Shown piece by piece: positions 14,081 to 22,181 of a stretch of 26,555 nucleotides of DNA. The notes under the pieces are model-generated. The model was given only the letters and a program-made list of their open reading frames with translations, did not search any database and had not been told where the DNA came from. A program made the position numbers and the translations under genes. Location: the NCBI GenBank assembly GCA_964357255.1, contig CAYHKQ010000029.1, positions 1 to 26,555 of the forward strand, written 5' to 3'. The first letter of the stretch is position 1, and every line of letters begins with the position of its first letter. This DNA is from JBBTIS01 sp038059855 (GTDB lineage: Bacteria > Elusimicrobiota > Elusimicrobia > JACQPE01).

Positions 14081-15442
14081 ATGATAACCGGCTTACGGGA
14101 AACGAAAAACGCAAACATAATGCCTTCGCAGGAAATTGAAGATCACCCATGGTCCTCGATTTCGTCCGGCAAAAAACCGCCTTACGACTTTTTGGAAACA
14201 GAATTCATTGACCTCAATAACGTCCTCAATGCGCTCATAAAGTATTTGCCGGCGGCCCTGATCGGCATGGCCGCCGGAGGCCTCCTGGGTCTGCTCATTA
14301 GCGCGTTCTTACCCAAGACCTATCAAAGCGCCACCCTTGCCGAGTTTATGCCGTCAAAAATAAACAAAATTCTAAATCCGCTCGACAACGCCCCCGTCGC
14401 TTCGCTTCCCAAAGAAACTTATCAGCAATACTTTGCCATTGCCCAAAGCCAGGCTGTAATGGAAATAACGGCAAAAAAACTCAAGGCCAAAGGCGTTTCC
14501 CAGGAAAAGCTCGACTTTGCCATAAAAATTCTTCCTTCCACCAACATTTTGTCCTTTGAAGCGCAGGGCAAGAACGCCGATGTCGTGCCGATAGCCTCTT
14601 GGACTTGGGAGGAATCAACTATTGAATTCTTGACTAATTACGCTTTCCAAAATCTAGAAGAAGGGCACTCTCTTTTGTCGAGCCAATACAAAAACAATAA
14701 AAAGTCCCTGGAAGATACCCAGAATAAAATTGAACGCATAAGGCCCGCGTTGGAATCTAAAAAAACCGAGTTAAGGATCAAGAACGAGCAATTGCTCAAT
14801 TATGCGGCTGGACTTGAAAAAAATAAGATCCAAATCACCAACGCGCAGATTCAGTTGCCGGCCCTAAAAGCGGAAATCGTCAAGCACGAAAAAATTTCAA
14901 CCTTAGAACATACAACCGCAGAAAATGACCCGGTTGCCGCCTCCATCTATTCAACGAACGCCAATGACCCACAAACAAAACAGCGCGAAATCAAAATGTT
15001 CACCTACGGAGCCAATCCACTTTATGTTGATCTCGAAAAAAAGATAGCCGAATACGAAATCGCCCTTGAAACTCTCAAACCCCATAATGACCAACTCAAT
15101 CTATGGCACACACAAACTGCCGAAGAAGTCGCCAAGTTACAACAATTTATCAGCGAACAAAGCGTTCTCTTGGAGTCTCTTGAACGAGACCTACAGGTCG
15201 CCAAGAAGTCTTATGAACTGATTTATGGCAAACTCGGTGAAAGCAATTTTGTCAGCGTATTCGCTTTTAGCCACATTCAACACTTAAGCCCCCCCTCTCC
15301 CGCCACAGTCATTGCGCGGTGGCATCGCCTTGTGGGGATAGGAGCTCTTCTCGGGATTCTCGCGGGCCTGATCTACCTATATGTCAGAACCTCGGCTGAA
15401 CTAAAAGCTGAAGCGGTGGCTCCATTGCGCTGTTCTCTTTGA
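14081..15442 (+). CDS. Wzz-like polysaccharide co-polymerase (chain-length regulator) 2
   Basis: This second Wzz/PCP-type protein (453 aa) has the same topology as its upstream neighbour: EFIDLNNVLNALIKYLP before TM1 (about 54-76), a coiled-coil periplasmic region (QNKIERIRPALESKK, LLESLERDLQVAKKSYELIYGKL), a Pro-containing stretch (SPPSPATVI) and TM2 (about 418-435). There is no kinase domain. Shared motifs with the first copy, such as YELIYGKLGE versus NELIFSKVSE before the Pro-rich part, indicate an old tandem duplication. The start may be ATG 14081 or ATG 14120. Neither has a strong ribosome site. Two chain-length regulators could give two preferred polymer lengths or a mixed oligomer. 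The gene ends 39 bp from the convergent polymerase-like gene. Confidence 0.73.
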   Translation: MITGLRETKNANIMPSQEIEDHPWSSISSGKKPPYDFLETEFIDLNNVLNALIKYLPAALIGMAAGGLLGLLISAFLPKTYQSATLAEFMPSKINKILNPLDNAPVASLPKETYQQYFAIAQSQAVMEITAKKLKAKGVSQEKLDFAIKILPSTNILSFEAQGKNADVVPIASWTWEESTIEFLTNYAFQNLEEGHSLLSSQYKNNKKSLEDTQNKIERIRPALESKKTELRIKNEQLLNYAAGLEKNKIQITNAQIQLPALKAEIVKHEKISTLEHTTAENDPVAASIYSTNANDPQTKQREIKMFTYGANPLYVDLEKKIAEYEIALETLKPHNDQLNLWHTQTAEEVAKLQQFISEQSVLLESLERDLQVAKKSYELIYGKLGESNFVSVFAFSHIQHLSPPSPATVIARWHRLVGIGALLGILAGLIYLYVRTSAELKAEAVAPLRCSL

Positions 15443-15481
15443 CCTTCTTGCGAATTTTTCTGATTTTCTAACGGAGGGGGG

Positions 15482-16765
15482 TCAAAAATTGTTGGCCCTC
15501 AAGGGGTCTTGCGACTGCATATTTAAGTTCGCAGATCGAATAGCGTAAGCGACAAGGAGAATAAAAACCAGGGATGGAAAAGCATCTCTGAGAAATTCCT
15601 CAAAGAGTTCAAATAATAAGAAGGTGATTGCCGGCACAGCATAACCTTTCAAGCCAAGTGCAAAAACCCTCTTTCCTATGCAATAGGCAAGCATAATAAA
15701 CGCAGCAAATCCGATTAAGCCAACTTCGCAAAACACCCTAATAAACAGGTTATGCGGATGCATTTGGGCGCCGCCCAGGTAACTGTATTGCTCGTAATGC
15801 GCCAAATACGCACCGTACGCGCCCGGACCCACCCCAAGCAACCTGTGATCATTCCACATGACAAAGGCAGCCTTCCAGATCGATAAGCGGCGGGATGAAA
15901 ACTCTTCGAGATTTGCCGCAGAAGCGAGCGTATCTCGCAAGCGTTCTGGGAAGTACTTAATTTTATCCGCAGCCGGAACAGCAAAATGCATTGCTAAAAA
16001 AAGCGCCAACGCAAGCCCGGCAAACGTGACGGCTGACAAAAAGCGCCTTCCTCGGACCAACAGGGAGAATGCTATTGCAAGCAGTGCGCAGACGAAACCG
16101 GCAACCGCCAGACGTGATCCGGAGAACATGATACCGGAAACAAACAAACAGCATGCCGGCACGGCTATATAAACACCTATCTCATTCCTTTTGAACCAAC
16201 CACATAAAAGGGAAATCAACATGAAACAACCAAATATGATGGGATTTTGAAGGCTGGAACTGGATAGTCCTAAAAAAGATCCACCGCCCGGAATAAACGT
16301 GCTCTCCAACAAGTCTCTCAAGCCCGGCGAAAAGCGTTCCGCGAATCCGAGCGCCCCCAGGACAATTCCAGTGTAAAACAAGTAAATGGGCATGCGATCC
16401 AATACGCCCTGATAAGGCAAACAAATACAAATAAGAAAAAGATAAATAAATGCGCCATAAAAGACGCATCTTTCAATGCCGACGCCGGGATAAGCGCTCA
16501 ACAAGGCAGAAAGCGCCATGGTAGCCATAAAAACGGCGCTCCAGCGCAATATTGGCCTGTAATGCGACCACAGATCAGGGATAAGGCCCTTCAAAAACCA
16601 CGAAACTGACATCGCGCAAACGGCCAACAGGGCGGCCCGGGCGGTTGTCATGTTAAACGAAAGCGGGAAAACATTCAGTCTGCCTATTTTGACGTCAAAA
16701 GCGCAGATCAACAGAAACGCAACCAAGACAATCTCGAACACAAGTTCGTTCCGATTAAGTTTCAT
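15482..16765 (-). CDS. O-antigen polymerase/ligase family membrane protein (Wzy/WaaL)
   Basis: This 427-residue protein with about 12 membrane segments carries the Wzy_C (O-antigen ligase) signature. It has SGSRLAVAGF with R218 in a membrane segment, then a periplasmic loop with GVGPGAYGAYLAHYEQY and HPHNLFIRVFCEVGLIGF (H336, H338). Proteins of this family either polymerise repeat units (Wzy) or attach polymer to lipid A core or protein (WaaL, PglL). Sequence alone does not tell which. Because no other Wzy candidate is in the locus and two Wzz-like genes lie next door, polymerase is the better guess. It is the last gene of the long minus-strand operon, 36 bp after the dehydratase gene. Confidence 0.82.
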   Translation of the reverse strand: MKLNRNELVFEIVLVAFLLICAFDVKIGRLNVFPLSFNMTTARAALLAVCAMSVSWFLKGLIPDLWSHYRPILRWSAVFMATMALSALLSAYPGVGIERCVFYGAFIYLFLICICLPYQGVLDRMPIYLFYTGIVLGALGFAERFSPGLRDLLESTFIPGGGSFLGLSSSSLQNPIIFGCFMLISLLCGWFKRNEIGVYIAVPACCLFVSGIMFSGSRLAVAGFVCALLAIAFSLLVRGRRFLSAVTFAGLALALFLAMHFAVPAADKIKYFPERLRDTLASAANLEEFSSRRLSIWKAAFVMWNDHRLLGVGPGAYGAYLAHYEQYSYLGGAQMHPHNLFIRVFCEVGLIGFAAFIMLAYCIGKRVFALGLKGYAVPAITFLLFELFEEFLRDAFPSLVFILLVAYAIRSANLNMQSQDPLRANNF

Positions 16766-16801
16766 ATCTGGGTTCGTTGCGCAGAGTTGATTCTAACGTA
16801 T

Positions 16802-19174
16802 CTAAGCCAAAACAGCGTCAGATAACTCTGAGCTTATGACGGGCTGGTCTTTTTTGTGTTTTTCAACTGCTAATTCGGACAACATGTCCACGATGCCTTT
16901 TTTATCTCTGTTTTTCAAAGCATCCTCAAGGTCTTTGAGCCGCAAACGAATGCTCTGCGGATCTATGCGGCGGATGGGTTTCACCGACAGAACACCGTCG
17001 TGCCTGGTGCGGTCAATGCTCTCCGTATCCGGGTCGTAGAGTTCCTCGAACAGTTTCTCCCCACTCCTTGCGCCGGTAAAAACTATCCTTATTTCTTCAT
17101 CCGGAACATAGCCCATAAACCGTATCAGGCTCCTCGCCATGTCAACAACACGAATCTGGTCTCCCATTTCAAGCACTAGTATTTCCCCGGGTCCGCCGAC
17201 CGAGGCAGCCTTTAAAACCAAATGCACTGCCTCGGGAATAAGCATAAAGAACCTTTTCATGTCTGGATGAGTCACTGTAACGGGGCCGCCCTTTTTGATC
17301 TGTTCCGTAAATATCGGCACCACGCTGCCATTGCTGCCCAAGACATTTCCGAACCGAACTATTAGAAAATCCGTCCTGCAACCATCGTTGACCGCGCTCA
17401 CGTACATTTCTGCAACTCTTTTGGTCATTCCCATAATGCTGCTTGCCCTTACGGCTTTGTCCGTAGAAATCAAAATAAACCGCTCGGCTCCGAAGCGAAT
17501 TGCCATTTCTGCAACATTCTTTGTGCCGAAAATATTATTTTTGACGGCTTCCAACGGGCTATTTTCCATCAATGGCACGTGCTTGTGCGCCGCGGCGTGG
17601 AAAACAATCTGCGGTAAATACGTTCTAAAGGCATCTTCCATGCTTCCGGCGTCAGTTATATCGCCAACAACAACATCGACCGCCAGGTTCGGAAATCTCT
17701 GGGCCACCTCCAGGCTTATAGAGTGAAGGCTGTTCTCATACCGATCCAGCATTACTAATCTGCTAGGATTTTCAGCCGCAATTTGCCGGCACAGTTCGGA
17801 TCCTATGGACCCTCCGGCGCCGGTAACCAGCACAGCCTTCCCGTTCACTCGATTTGCATATGCATTCCCGTTTTCACTTACCGCAGAACGCCTCAAAAGC
17901 AAATCCTCCATCTTTATATGTCTTGCCTGGTTTACCAGCACCTTGCCATCCAAGATCTCGGCCAGCGCGGGCAATATCCTGATCGTAATCCTGTGATGTT
18001 CAAGACAGCGGACAATACTGCGAATGTGTCTTGGGGATGCCGACGGAATGGCAATAAGCAATTCATGCGGTCTGTGTTTTTCCAGGATATCCTTAAGGTC
18101 TTTGCGGGTTCCCAGTGTGGGCACGCCCCGGATATACGTGCCTTTTTTCCTCAGGTCGTCATCCACAAAGCCAATGGGCCTGTACACTGACGCAGGATTA
18201 TTCTGAATATCCCTGACAATCATCTCACCCGCATCCCCCGCGCCATAAATCAACAAAAGCCTGTCGCCCTTGCGTCCCCAAACTTGTCTGTATATCTTCT
18301 TGGTTAATCTCATGCCACCCAAAATGGTTATCAGGATGAGGGAATCCACAACAAGCACCGTTCTTGGGTATGACAAATCAAGGACAAATTTAACCCAGAC
18401 AAAAAAGGCCGTTGTGGAGGCTAGCGTGGCGCCCGTAATCAAAACGAGGTCCTGAGTACTCGGGTATCTCCATAGGCCCCAGTACACACGGAACGGTACG
18501 AACAGAACGCCCCTGATAACCAGCAGCGCCGGAAGTCCTGCCAGGAAACCGTTGAAATAAGGCTGGGCAATATCGCCGTCAAACCTCAGGTAGAACGCCA
18601 AATAATTGGAAATTGGTATGGCGCAGATGTGGGCCATAATAACGATAACCCGCCTCCAAGCCAGCACCCTAGCCTTCGCATACGTCAATACGTCCGCAAT
18701 GCCTCTTGTAAAATCGGCAATTTTTGAATTCAGACTTTGACGCATGCGGCCTATAGACTTGCGACGCTCATACAAGCGAATGCCAAAACTTATTACTGGG
18801 TAGAGGCTTAAAAATCCTGCAATAACAGCCATTTGATGCCCCCTGCTCATCGAGCCGTAATACAAAGCACATCCTCCGCCGGCAAACATCGCGGTATACT
18901 CAAGGAAAACGGTTCTTTTGTGTCCCAATCCCGCCAAAACCGCGCGCTGGTAACAGTGTTTTCTATGCGCCTGCGTGATATTTTCCCCTCTCAAGGCCCT
19001 AACAAGAAGCGTCCCTGTTGCATCCAATACAAATGGGCTAAAAATAAGCATCGGCTCCCATACGCTCATGACCCCGTCGTGAATTCCCCAAACAGCCAAT
19101 ACCCCTGCCATAAATCCCAACGGCACCCTGCCTATGTCCCCATGAATATTTTTTCCGGCGGAAAGTTGAAACAC
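16802..19174 (-). CDS. wbpM-like: WbpM/FlaA1-like 4,6-dehydratase fused to the C-terminal half of a WbpL-like transferase
   Basis: The 790 residues hold two proteins. Residues about 12-135 are the C-terminal part of a WecA/WbpL transferase (HGDIGRVPLGFMAGVLAVWG, then the family's LVRALRGENITQAHRKHCYQR). From about 165 a WbpM-type UDP-GlcNAc 4,6-dehydratase follows: four membrane helices, a first Rossmann domain (GAGDAGE, 311-317), the catalytic SDR domain with TGAGGSIGSE (451-460), AAHKHVPLMENSP, STDKAV and M581-x3-K585 in the YxxxK place, as in WbpM. It would make UDP-4-keto-6-deoxy-GlcNAc. The missing N-terminal half of the transferase is in the -1 frame at 19132-19842. No stop separates the halves, so correcting one frameshift gives a fusion of about 1010 residues. 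Internal ATG (M144) could give WbpM alone. The listed GTG start only marks the open frame. Confidence 0.88.
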   Translation of the reverse strand: MFQLSAGKNIHGDIGRVPLGFMAGVLAVWGIHDGVMSVWEPMLIFSPFVLDATGTLLVRALRGENITQAHRKHCYQRAVLAGLGHKRTVFLEYTAMFAGGGCALYYGSMSRGHQMAVIAGFLSLYPVISFGIRLYERRKSIGRMRQSLNSKIADFTRGIADVLTYAKARVLAWRRVIVIMAHICAIPISNYLAFYLRFDGDIAQPYFNGFLAGLPALLVIRGVLFVPFRVYWGLWRYPSTQDLVLITGATLASTTAFFVWVKFVLDLSYPRTVLVVDSLILITILGGMRLTKKIYRQVWGRKGDRLLLIYGAGDAGEMIVRDIQNNPASVYRPIGFVDDDLRKKGTYIRGVPTLGTRKDLKDILEKHRPHELLIAIPSASPRHIRSIVRCLEHHRITIRILPALAEILDGKVLVNQARHIKMEDLLLRRSAVSENGNAYANRVNGKAVLVTGAGGSIGSELCRQIAAENPSRLVMLDRYENSLHSISLEVAQRFPNLAVDVVVGDITDAGSMEDAFRTYLPQIVFHAAAHKHVPLMENSPLEAVKNNIFGTKNVAEMAIRFGAERFILISTDKAVRASSIMGMTKRVAEMYVSAVNDGCRTDFLIVRFGNVLGSNGSVVPIFTEQIKKGGPVTVTHPDMKRFFMLIPEAVHLVLKAASVGGPGEILVLEMGDQIRVVDMARSLIRFMGYVPDEEIRIVFTGARSGEKLFEELYDPDTESIDRTRHDGVLSVKPIRRIDPQSIRLRLKDLEDALKNRDKKGIVDMLSELAVEKHKKDQPVISSELSDAVLA

Positions 19175-19842
19175 AGAAATCCTGCGGACGCCGCGGACAC
19201 CAGAATTGAAATTGCGGAAATCGGAATATGCCCGCGAGCCCAGGCTATGTAGCCTAAAAAACCAAACCCTATTACGGCCATTCCCCCGGCAAATCCATCC
19301 ATACCGTCCATGAAGTTATACATGTTGGCCATCCATACCAAAAACAGGGTCGTCAGCAGTATTGAAATGCCGCCAAAATTTACCAACGATCCCGGTATAA
19401 GGACCGCTTTGTCTACGAACAAACCCGCTCCAGCGGCAATCCCCAAACCGGCGGCAGTGTGACACACAAGACGCGCTCCGATTCCCAAGCCCATCCAGTC
19501 GCTCAAAAACGATACCGCGGCCAGGAACAGTGTCATAAGCAAAATCCAGGAAACAACTGATACTTGGTCTCCGGAAAACAGAACACTGCCAATGGAAACG
19601 CCGCCTGCTTGCAGCTTGTCGATCAAGAAAAACATGCAAAGCCCGATCGTCAAGCTCAGGAGTATGGCAAAACCTCCGGTACGCGGGACTGGGGTCTCAT
19701 GCAACGATCTATTATTGGGATAGTCAAGCAGTCGCAGTCTGGAAGAACTAAAAAGGCACCAGGAAAGCCCCGTAGACAGAGCAAATACACCGGCTATAAC
19801 ACAAAGGACGGAATAATTGCCTAGCAAGCTGTTCGATACCAT
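19132..19842 (-). CDS. wbpL-like: WbpL/WecA-like phosphoglycosyl transferase, N-terminal half (frameshifted)
   Basis: This is the first 236 residues of a polytopic MraY/WecA-family enzyme, which moves HexNAc-1-phosphate from UDP to undecaprenyl phosphate and so starts repeat-unit synthesis. It has RLLDYPNNRSLHETPVPRTGG (substrate loop; family form PNxRSxHxxPxPRxGG), SFLSDWMGLGIGAR (usually a DD pair; here Ser-Asp) and NMYNFMDGMDGFAGG, the catalytic NFMDGxDG. It ends abruptly in PPEKIFMGT-stop. One extra G, or a -1 slip on the GGGG, would continue it as MGDIGRVPLGF in the downstream frame. The remaining family motifs are there. The start is ATG 19842, overlapping the upstream gene by 22 bp. 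As read it lacks the C-terminal helices and the HR-H loop, so it should be inactive without frameshifting. Confidence 0.85.
   Translation of the reverse strand: MVSNSLLGNYSVLCVIAGVFALSTGLSWCLFSSSRLRLLDYPNNRSLHETPVPRTGGFAILLSLTIGLCMFFLIDKLQAGGVSIGSVLFSGDQVSVVSWILLMTLFLAAVSFLSDWMGLGIGARLVCHTAAGLGIAAGAGLFVDKAVLIPGSLVNFGGISILLTTLFLVWMANMYNFMDGMDGFAGGMAVIGFGFLGYIAWARGHIPISAISILVSAASAGFLCFNFPPEKIFMGT
19137..19141 (-). other. Frameshift point in the wbpL-like gene (run of four G)
   Basis: The minus strand reads TTC ATG GGG ACA TAG. Slipping back one base on GGG keeps perfect Gly codon pairing and gives ATG GGG GAC ATA GGC, which restores the conserved MGDIGR. This could be an indel mutation, a sequencing error in a homopolymer, or a -1 slippery site. 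Confidence 0.75.
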
Positions 19843-20831
19843 TTGATCATGTCCGCAAGCGCGTTGCTAAAGCCCAATGATGGCTTGTACCCAAGCTCGT
19901 TTGCAATCTTCTTGGAGTCGTACCAGGATGAACCTGTTAATTTTTCCACGGCATCGGAATCAATGGGTATGCGCCTGCCGATGAGCAGTTTGACCGCATC
20001 GCCGCATAATCCCATAGCCTTGAACAACATAAGCGGCAAATGCCATTTTGTCATACGTTTTCCCAACCCTGCACAAATCATCTCATACAACGCATGAGTA
20101 GAATAAGGCTCTGCGTCGGCTACTATAAAACACTGTCCATTTGCAACGCTGCTGCGAGCCGCCAAAACGGCGGCCCTGACCACATTGGTCACATGCACCA
20201 TGCTTCTACGATTGCCGGTATCGGCAAGACGCGGAAATATTCCACGATCGATAGCGGAAATCATTCGAACAATATTGCCCTTGTTGCCAGGTCCGTAAAC
20301 CATAGGCAACCGCAAACACACTGAGTGGATACCCGCGCGCCTGCCACAATCGAGAACCAAGCGCTCCGCCTCCAGCTTTGACCAACCGTAAGCTGTTTTA
20401 GGTTTTGGCGTTTGAGACTCGTCGATGCCGTTAGCATCTTCGCCCATAGCTTTAACACTGCTGAAATAAACAAACTTCTTAACTCCCGTCGAAACGGCCG
20501 CTTCAAGCAACGTCCGTGTCCCTTCGATATTTATACTGCGGTAGCCCTCTTTATCTTGCGGATGTTCGTCAATATTGTGCGCTTTCCCGGCGGAATGGAA
20601 AATTGTATCGCAACCAGCTGCCGCAGTCTGCGCCACTTGCTTGTCGCGGATATCTCCGGTCACGACATTAACGCTATCGGGCCAATCTCCGACAGTTTTT
20701 CGCACAAGAGCCCTCACGCGAAACCCCTCGCTCCCGAGGTACGACACCAAATGCCGGCCTATGAAGCCCGAGGCTCCGGTAACGAGCACGAGATCTGCTT
20801 GTGCGGGACTATGTGGTTCTGGATAATTCAT
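19821..20831 (-). CDS. NAD-dependent UDP-sugar epimerase/4-reductase (WbpK/WbjF-like SDR)
   Basis: This extended short-chain dehydrogenase of 336 aa has TGASGFIGRH (18-27), VYFSSVKAMGE (catalytic Ser near 125) and AYGWSKLEAER (Y148-x3-K152). WbpK-type enzymes in the same position reduce the 4-keto sugar made by WbpM to UDP-D-FucNAc or UDP-D-QuiNAc, which WbpL then loads on the lipid. That role is inferred from order and family, since 4-epimerase activity would look similar. I chose ATG 20831 because CAGGGG lies about 8 nt upstream and the Rossmann strand follows. A GTG at 20855 adds eight residues. The gene overlaps the wbpL-like start by 22 bp. A strong hairpin lies in the gap before it. Confidence 0.84.
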   Translation of the reverse strand: MNYPEPHSPAQADLVLVTGASGFIGRHLVSYLGSEGFRVRALVRKTVGDWPDSVNVVTGDIRDKQVAQTAAAGCDTIFHSAGKAHNIDEHPQDKEGYRSINIEGTRTLLEAAVSTGVKKFVYFSSVKAMGEDANGIDESQTPKPKTAYGWSKLEAERLVLDCGRRAGIHSVCLRLPMVYGPGNKGNIVRMISAIDRGIFPRLADTGNRRSMVHVTNVVRAAVLAARSSVANGQCFIVADAEPYSTHALYEMICAGLGKRMTKWHLPLMLFKAMGLCGDAVKLLIGRRIPIDSDAVEKLTGSSWYDSKKIANELGYKPSLGFSNALADMIKWYRTAC

Positions 20832-20882
20832 CTGCAAAAACCCCTGTAGCAACACCGGTCGCCGACAATCGCAATCTGCGCA

Positions 20883-20916
20883 CCCCGCCGTAGGCTATGC
20901 CATATTGACGGCGGGG
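20883..20916 (-). repeat. Intercistronic GC hairpin between GT4 and the WbpK-like gene
   Basis: CCCCGCCGT and ACGGCGGGG form a perfect 9-bp stem around a 16-nt loop, which itself holds GGC-ATA-GCC. No T run follows on the minus strand, so it is more likely an mRNA-stabilising or processing hairpin, or a factor-dependent pause, than an intrinsic terminator. Confidence 0.55.
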
Positions 20917-20948
20917 CCAGGAATTACACAACAGTTTATCATTTTTCC

Positions 20949-22148
20949 CTATCTGCCCTCCAGAACCAGCGCACGCATCGACTCGATGATTGTTTCCCTG
21001 TTGTAGATACTATTGAGCAAATCGTTAGCGCCTGCCGCAAATGGGCGCAAACCCTCCCTGCCAAAGGCATAAAACTTGAGAAAACCGGATTTTATATCTG
21101 ATAACTCGTTTGGATTGGCACAAAGACCGACGTTGCTCCGTTCCACAATCTTGCGCACTTCCCCATTCATGACGCAGTAGATCGGCTTGCGGAAAGCCAG
21201 ATAAGCCTGAAATTTTACCGGGACAGTGATGGCGAAGACCGGGTCGTCATTGAGGGATATGACCATCACGTCGCTGGCATTGAAGAAGGCTGGCATTTCA
21301 GTTTGCTTCTTCCTTCCCCAGAAAACGACGTTCTTTATTTGTTCCTGTTCCACTAACGCCTTTAAATGATCCAGGTGAGATCCATCCCCTACGATATTAA
21401 GCTGAATATTGTCGTTTTCCGCCGACGCCATGCCAAAACCGCGTATGACGTTATCCAGGTTTTGCATCTTGCCTACGTTGCCGGCAAAGGTGAAATTGAA
21501 TTTGTCTAAAAGTATTTTACGGTCACCCTCCCCGTTGCCGCAGGGAGTTACAACAGGCCAGTTCGGGAAATGGTATATAGGCCGTTGCGGCGCATAACGG
21601 CTGATTTTATCCCTGAAACCATCACAGGAGACGAAAATCCTGTTGCAGTTTTTATAGATAAACGACACGATCCGGTCGAGAATAAAACGAAGCAACCTGG
21701 TCCGCTTGAAACCGTACGCATATACGCTATCCGGCCATACGTCCTGGGTCCAGATTGTAACGTCCTTGCGATAAAGTTTACCCGCAATGACCGCCGGGAT
21801 GGCCTGTGTTAGCGGGCCGGCTTGATATACGAATATGCGGTCATATTTTCTGCCTATCCAAAGAGCCGCCACACTGGCAAATAGAGCGAAGTTCGCGTAG
21901 TTAAGAATTTTCAAAAAAAGGCTTTCCCTGTACCCGGTAACTGTGCGGAATCTGATTACCTTGATCGTGCCCCACCGTGACGAACTCAGGATTGTATTTT
22001 TATAACCACTTGGTATTTTTCCGATGGGATAGCTGGGAACTTGGGTTAAAACCTCGACATCCATGCCGCCCTGCGCCCAAGCCTGCACCAAATCGTTTAT
22101 TATGAATTCTTCAGGAAAAAACCTATCGGTTACTACAAGAACTTTCAC
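20949..22148 (-). CDS. GT4 family glycosyltransferase (WbuB/WbjE-like)
   Basis: This 399-residue GT-B fold glycosyltransferase starts at GTG 22148. Its N-terminal domain has VVTDRFFPEEFIINDLVQAW, QVPSYPIGKIPSGY and WTQDVWPDSVYAYG. Its C-terminal nucleotide-sugar domain has FTFAGNVGKMQNLDNVI, LNIVGDGSHLDHL and DPVFAITVPVKFQAYLAFRKPI, replacing the EX7E motif as usual in WbuB relatives. Family members in fnl/wbj clusters transfer an N-acetyl-L-fucosamine type sugar as the second residue of the unit. Here that would be the L-HexNAc made by the three genes upstream. It is separated from the FnlC-like gene by 33 bp and from the WbpK-like gene by 117 bp. Confidence 0.84.
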   Translation of the reverse strand: MKVLVVTDRFFPEEFIINDLVQAWAQGGMDVEVLTQVPSYPIGKIPSGYKNTILSSSRWGTIKVIRFRTVTGYRESLFLKILNYANFALFASVAALWIGRKYDRIFVYQAGPLTQAIPAVIAGKLYRKDVTIWTQDVWPDSVYAYGFKRTRLLRFILDRIVSFIYKNCNRIFVSCDGFRDKISRYAPQRPIYHFPNWPVVTPCGNGEGDRKILLDKFNFTFAGNVGKMQNLDNVIRGFGMASAENDNIQLNIVGDGSHLDHLKALVEQEQIKNVVFWGRKKQTEMPAFFNASDVMVISLNDDPVFAITVPVKFQAYLAFRKPIYCVMNGEVRKIVERSNVGLCANPNELSDIKSGFLKFYAFGREGLRPFAAGANDLLNSIYNRETIIESMRALVLEGR

Positions 22149-22181
22149 ATGCTCAAAATTGGCAGGATGTTGCGTGCTTGC

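Noticed and set aside
15438..15486. TTTGACC...GGTCAAA inverted repeat between the convergent genes as a terminator
   Set aside because: The arms are only 7 bp with a spacer of about 35 bp and no T run, so chance is likely.
17783..18190. A 135-codon plus-strand frame
   Set aside because: It is antisense to the first Rossmann region of the WbpM-like gene and has no domain.
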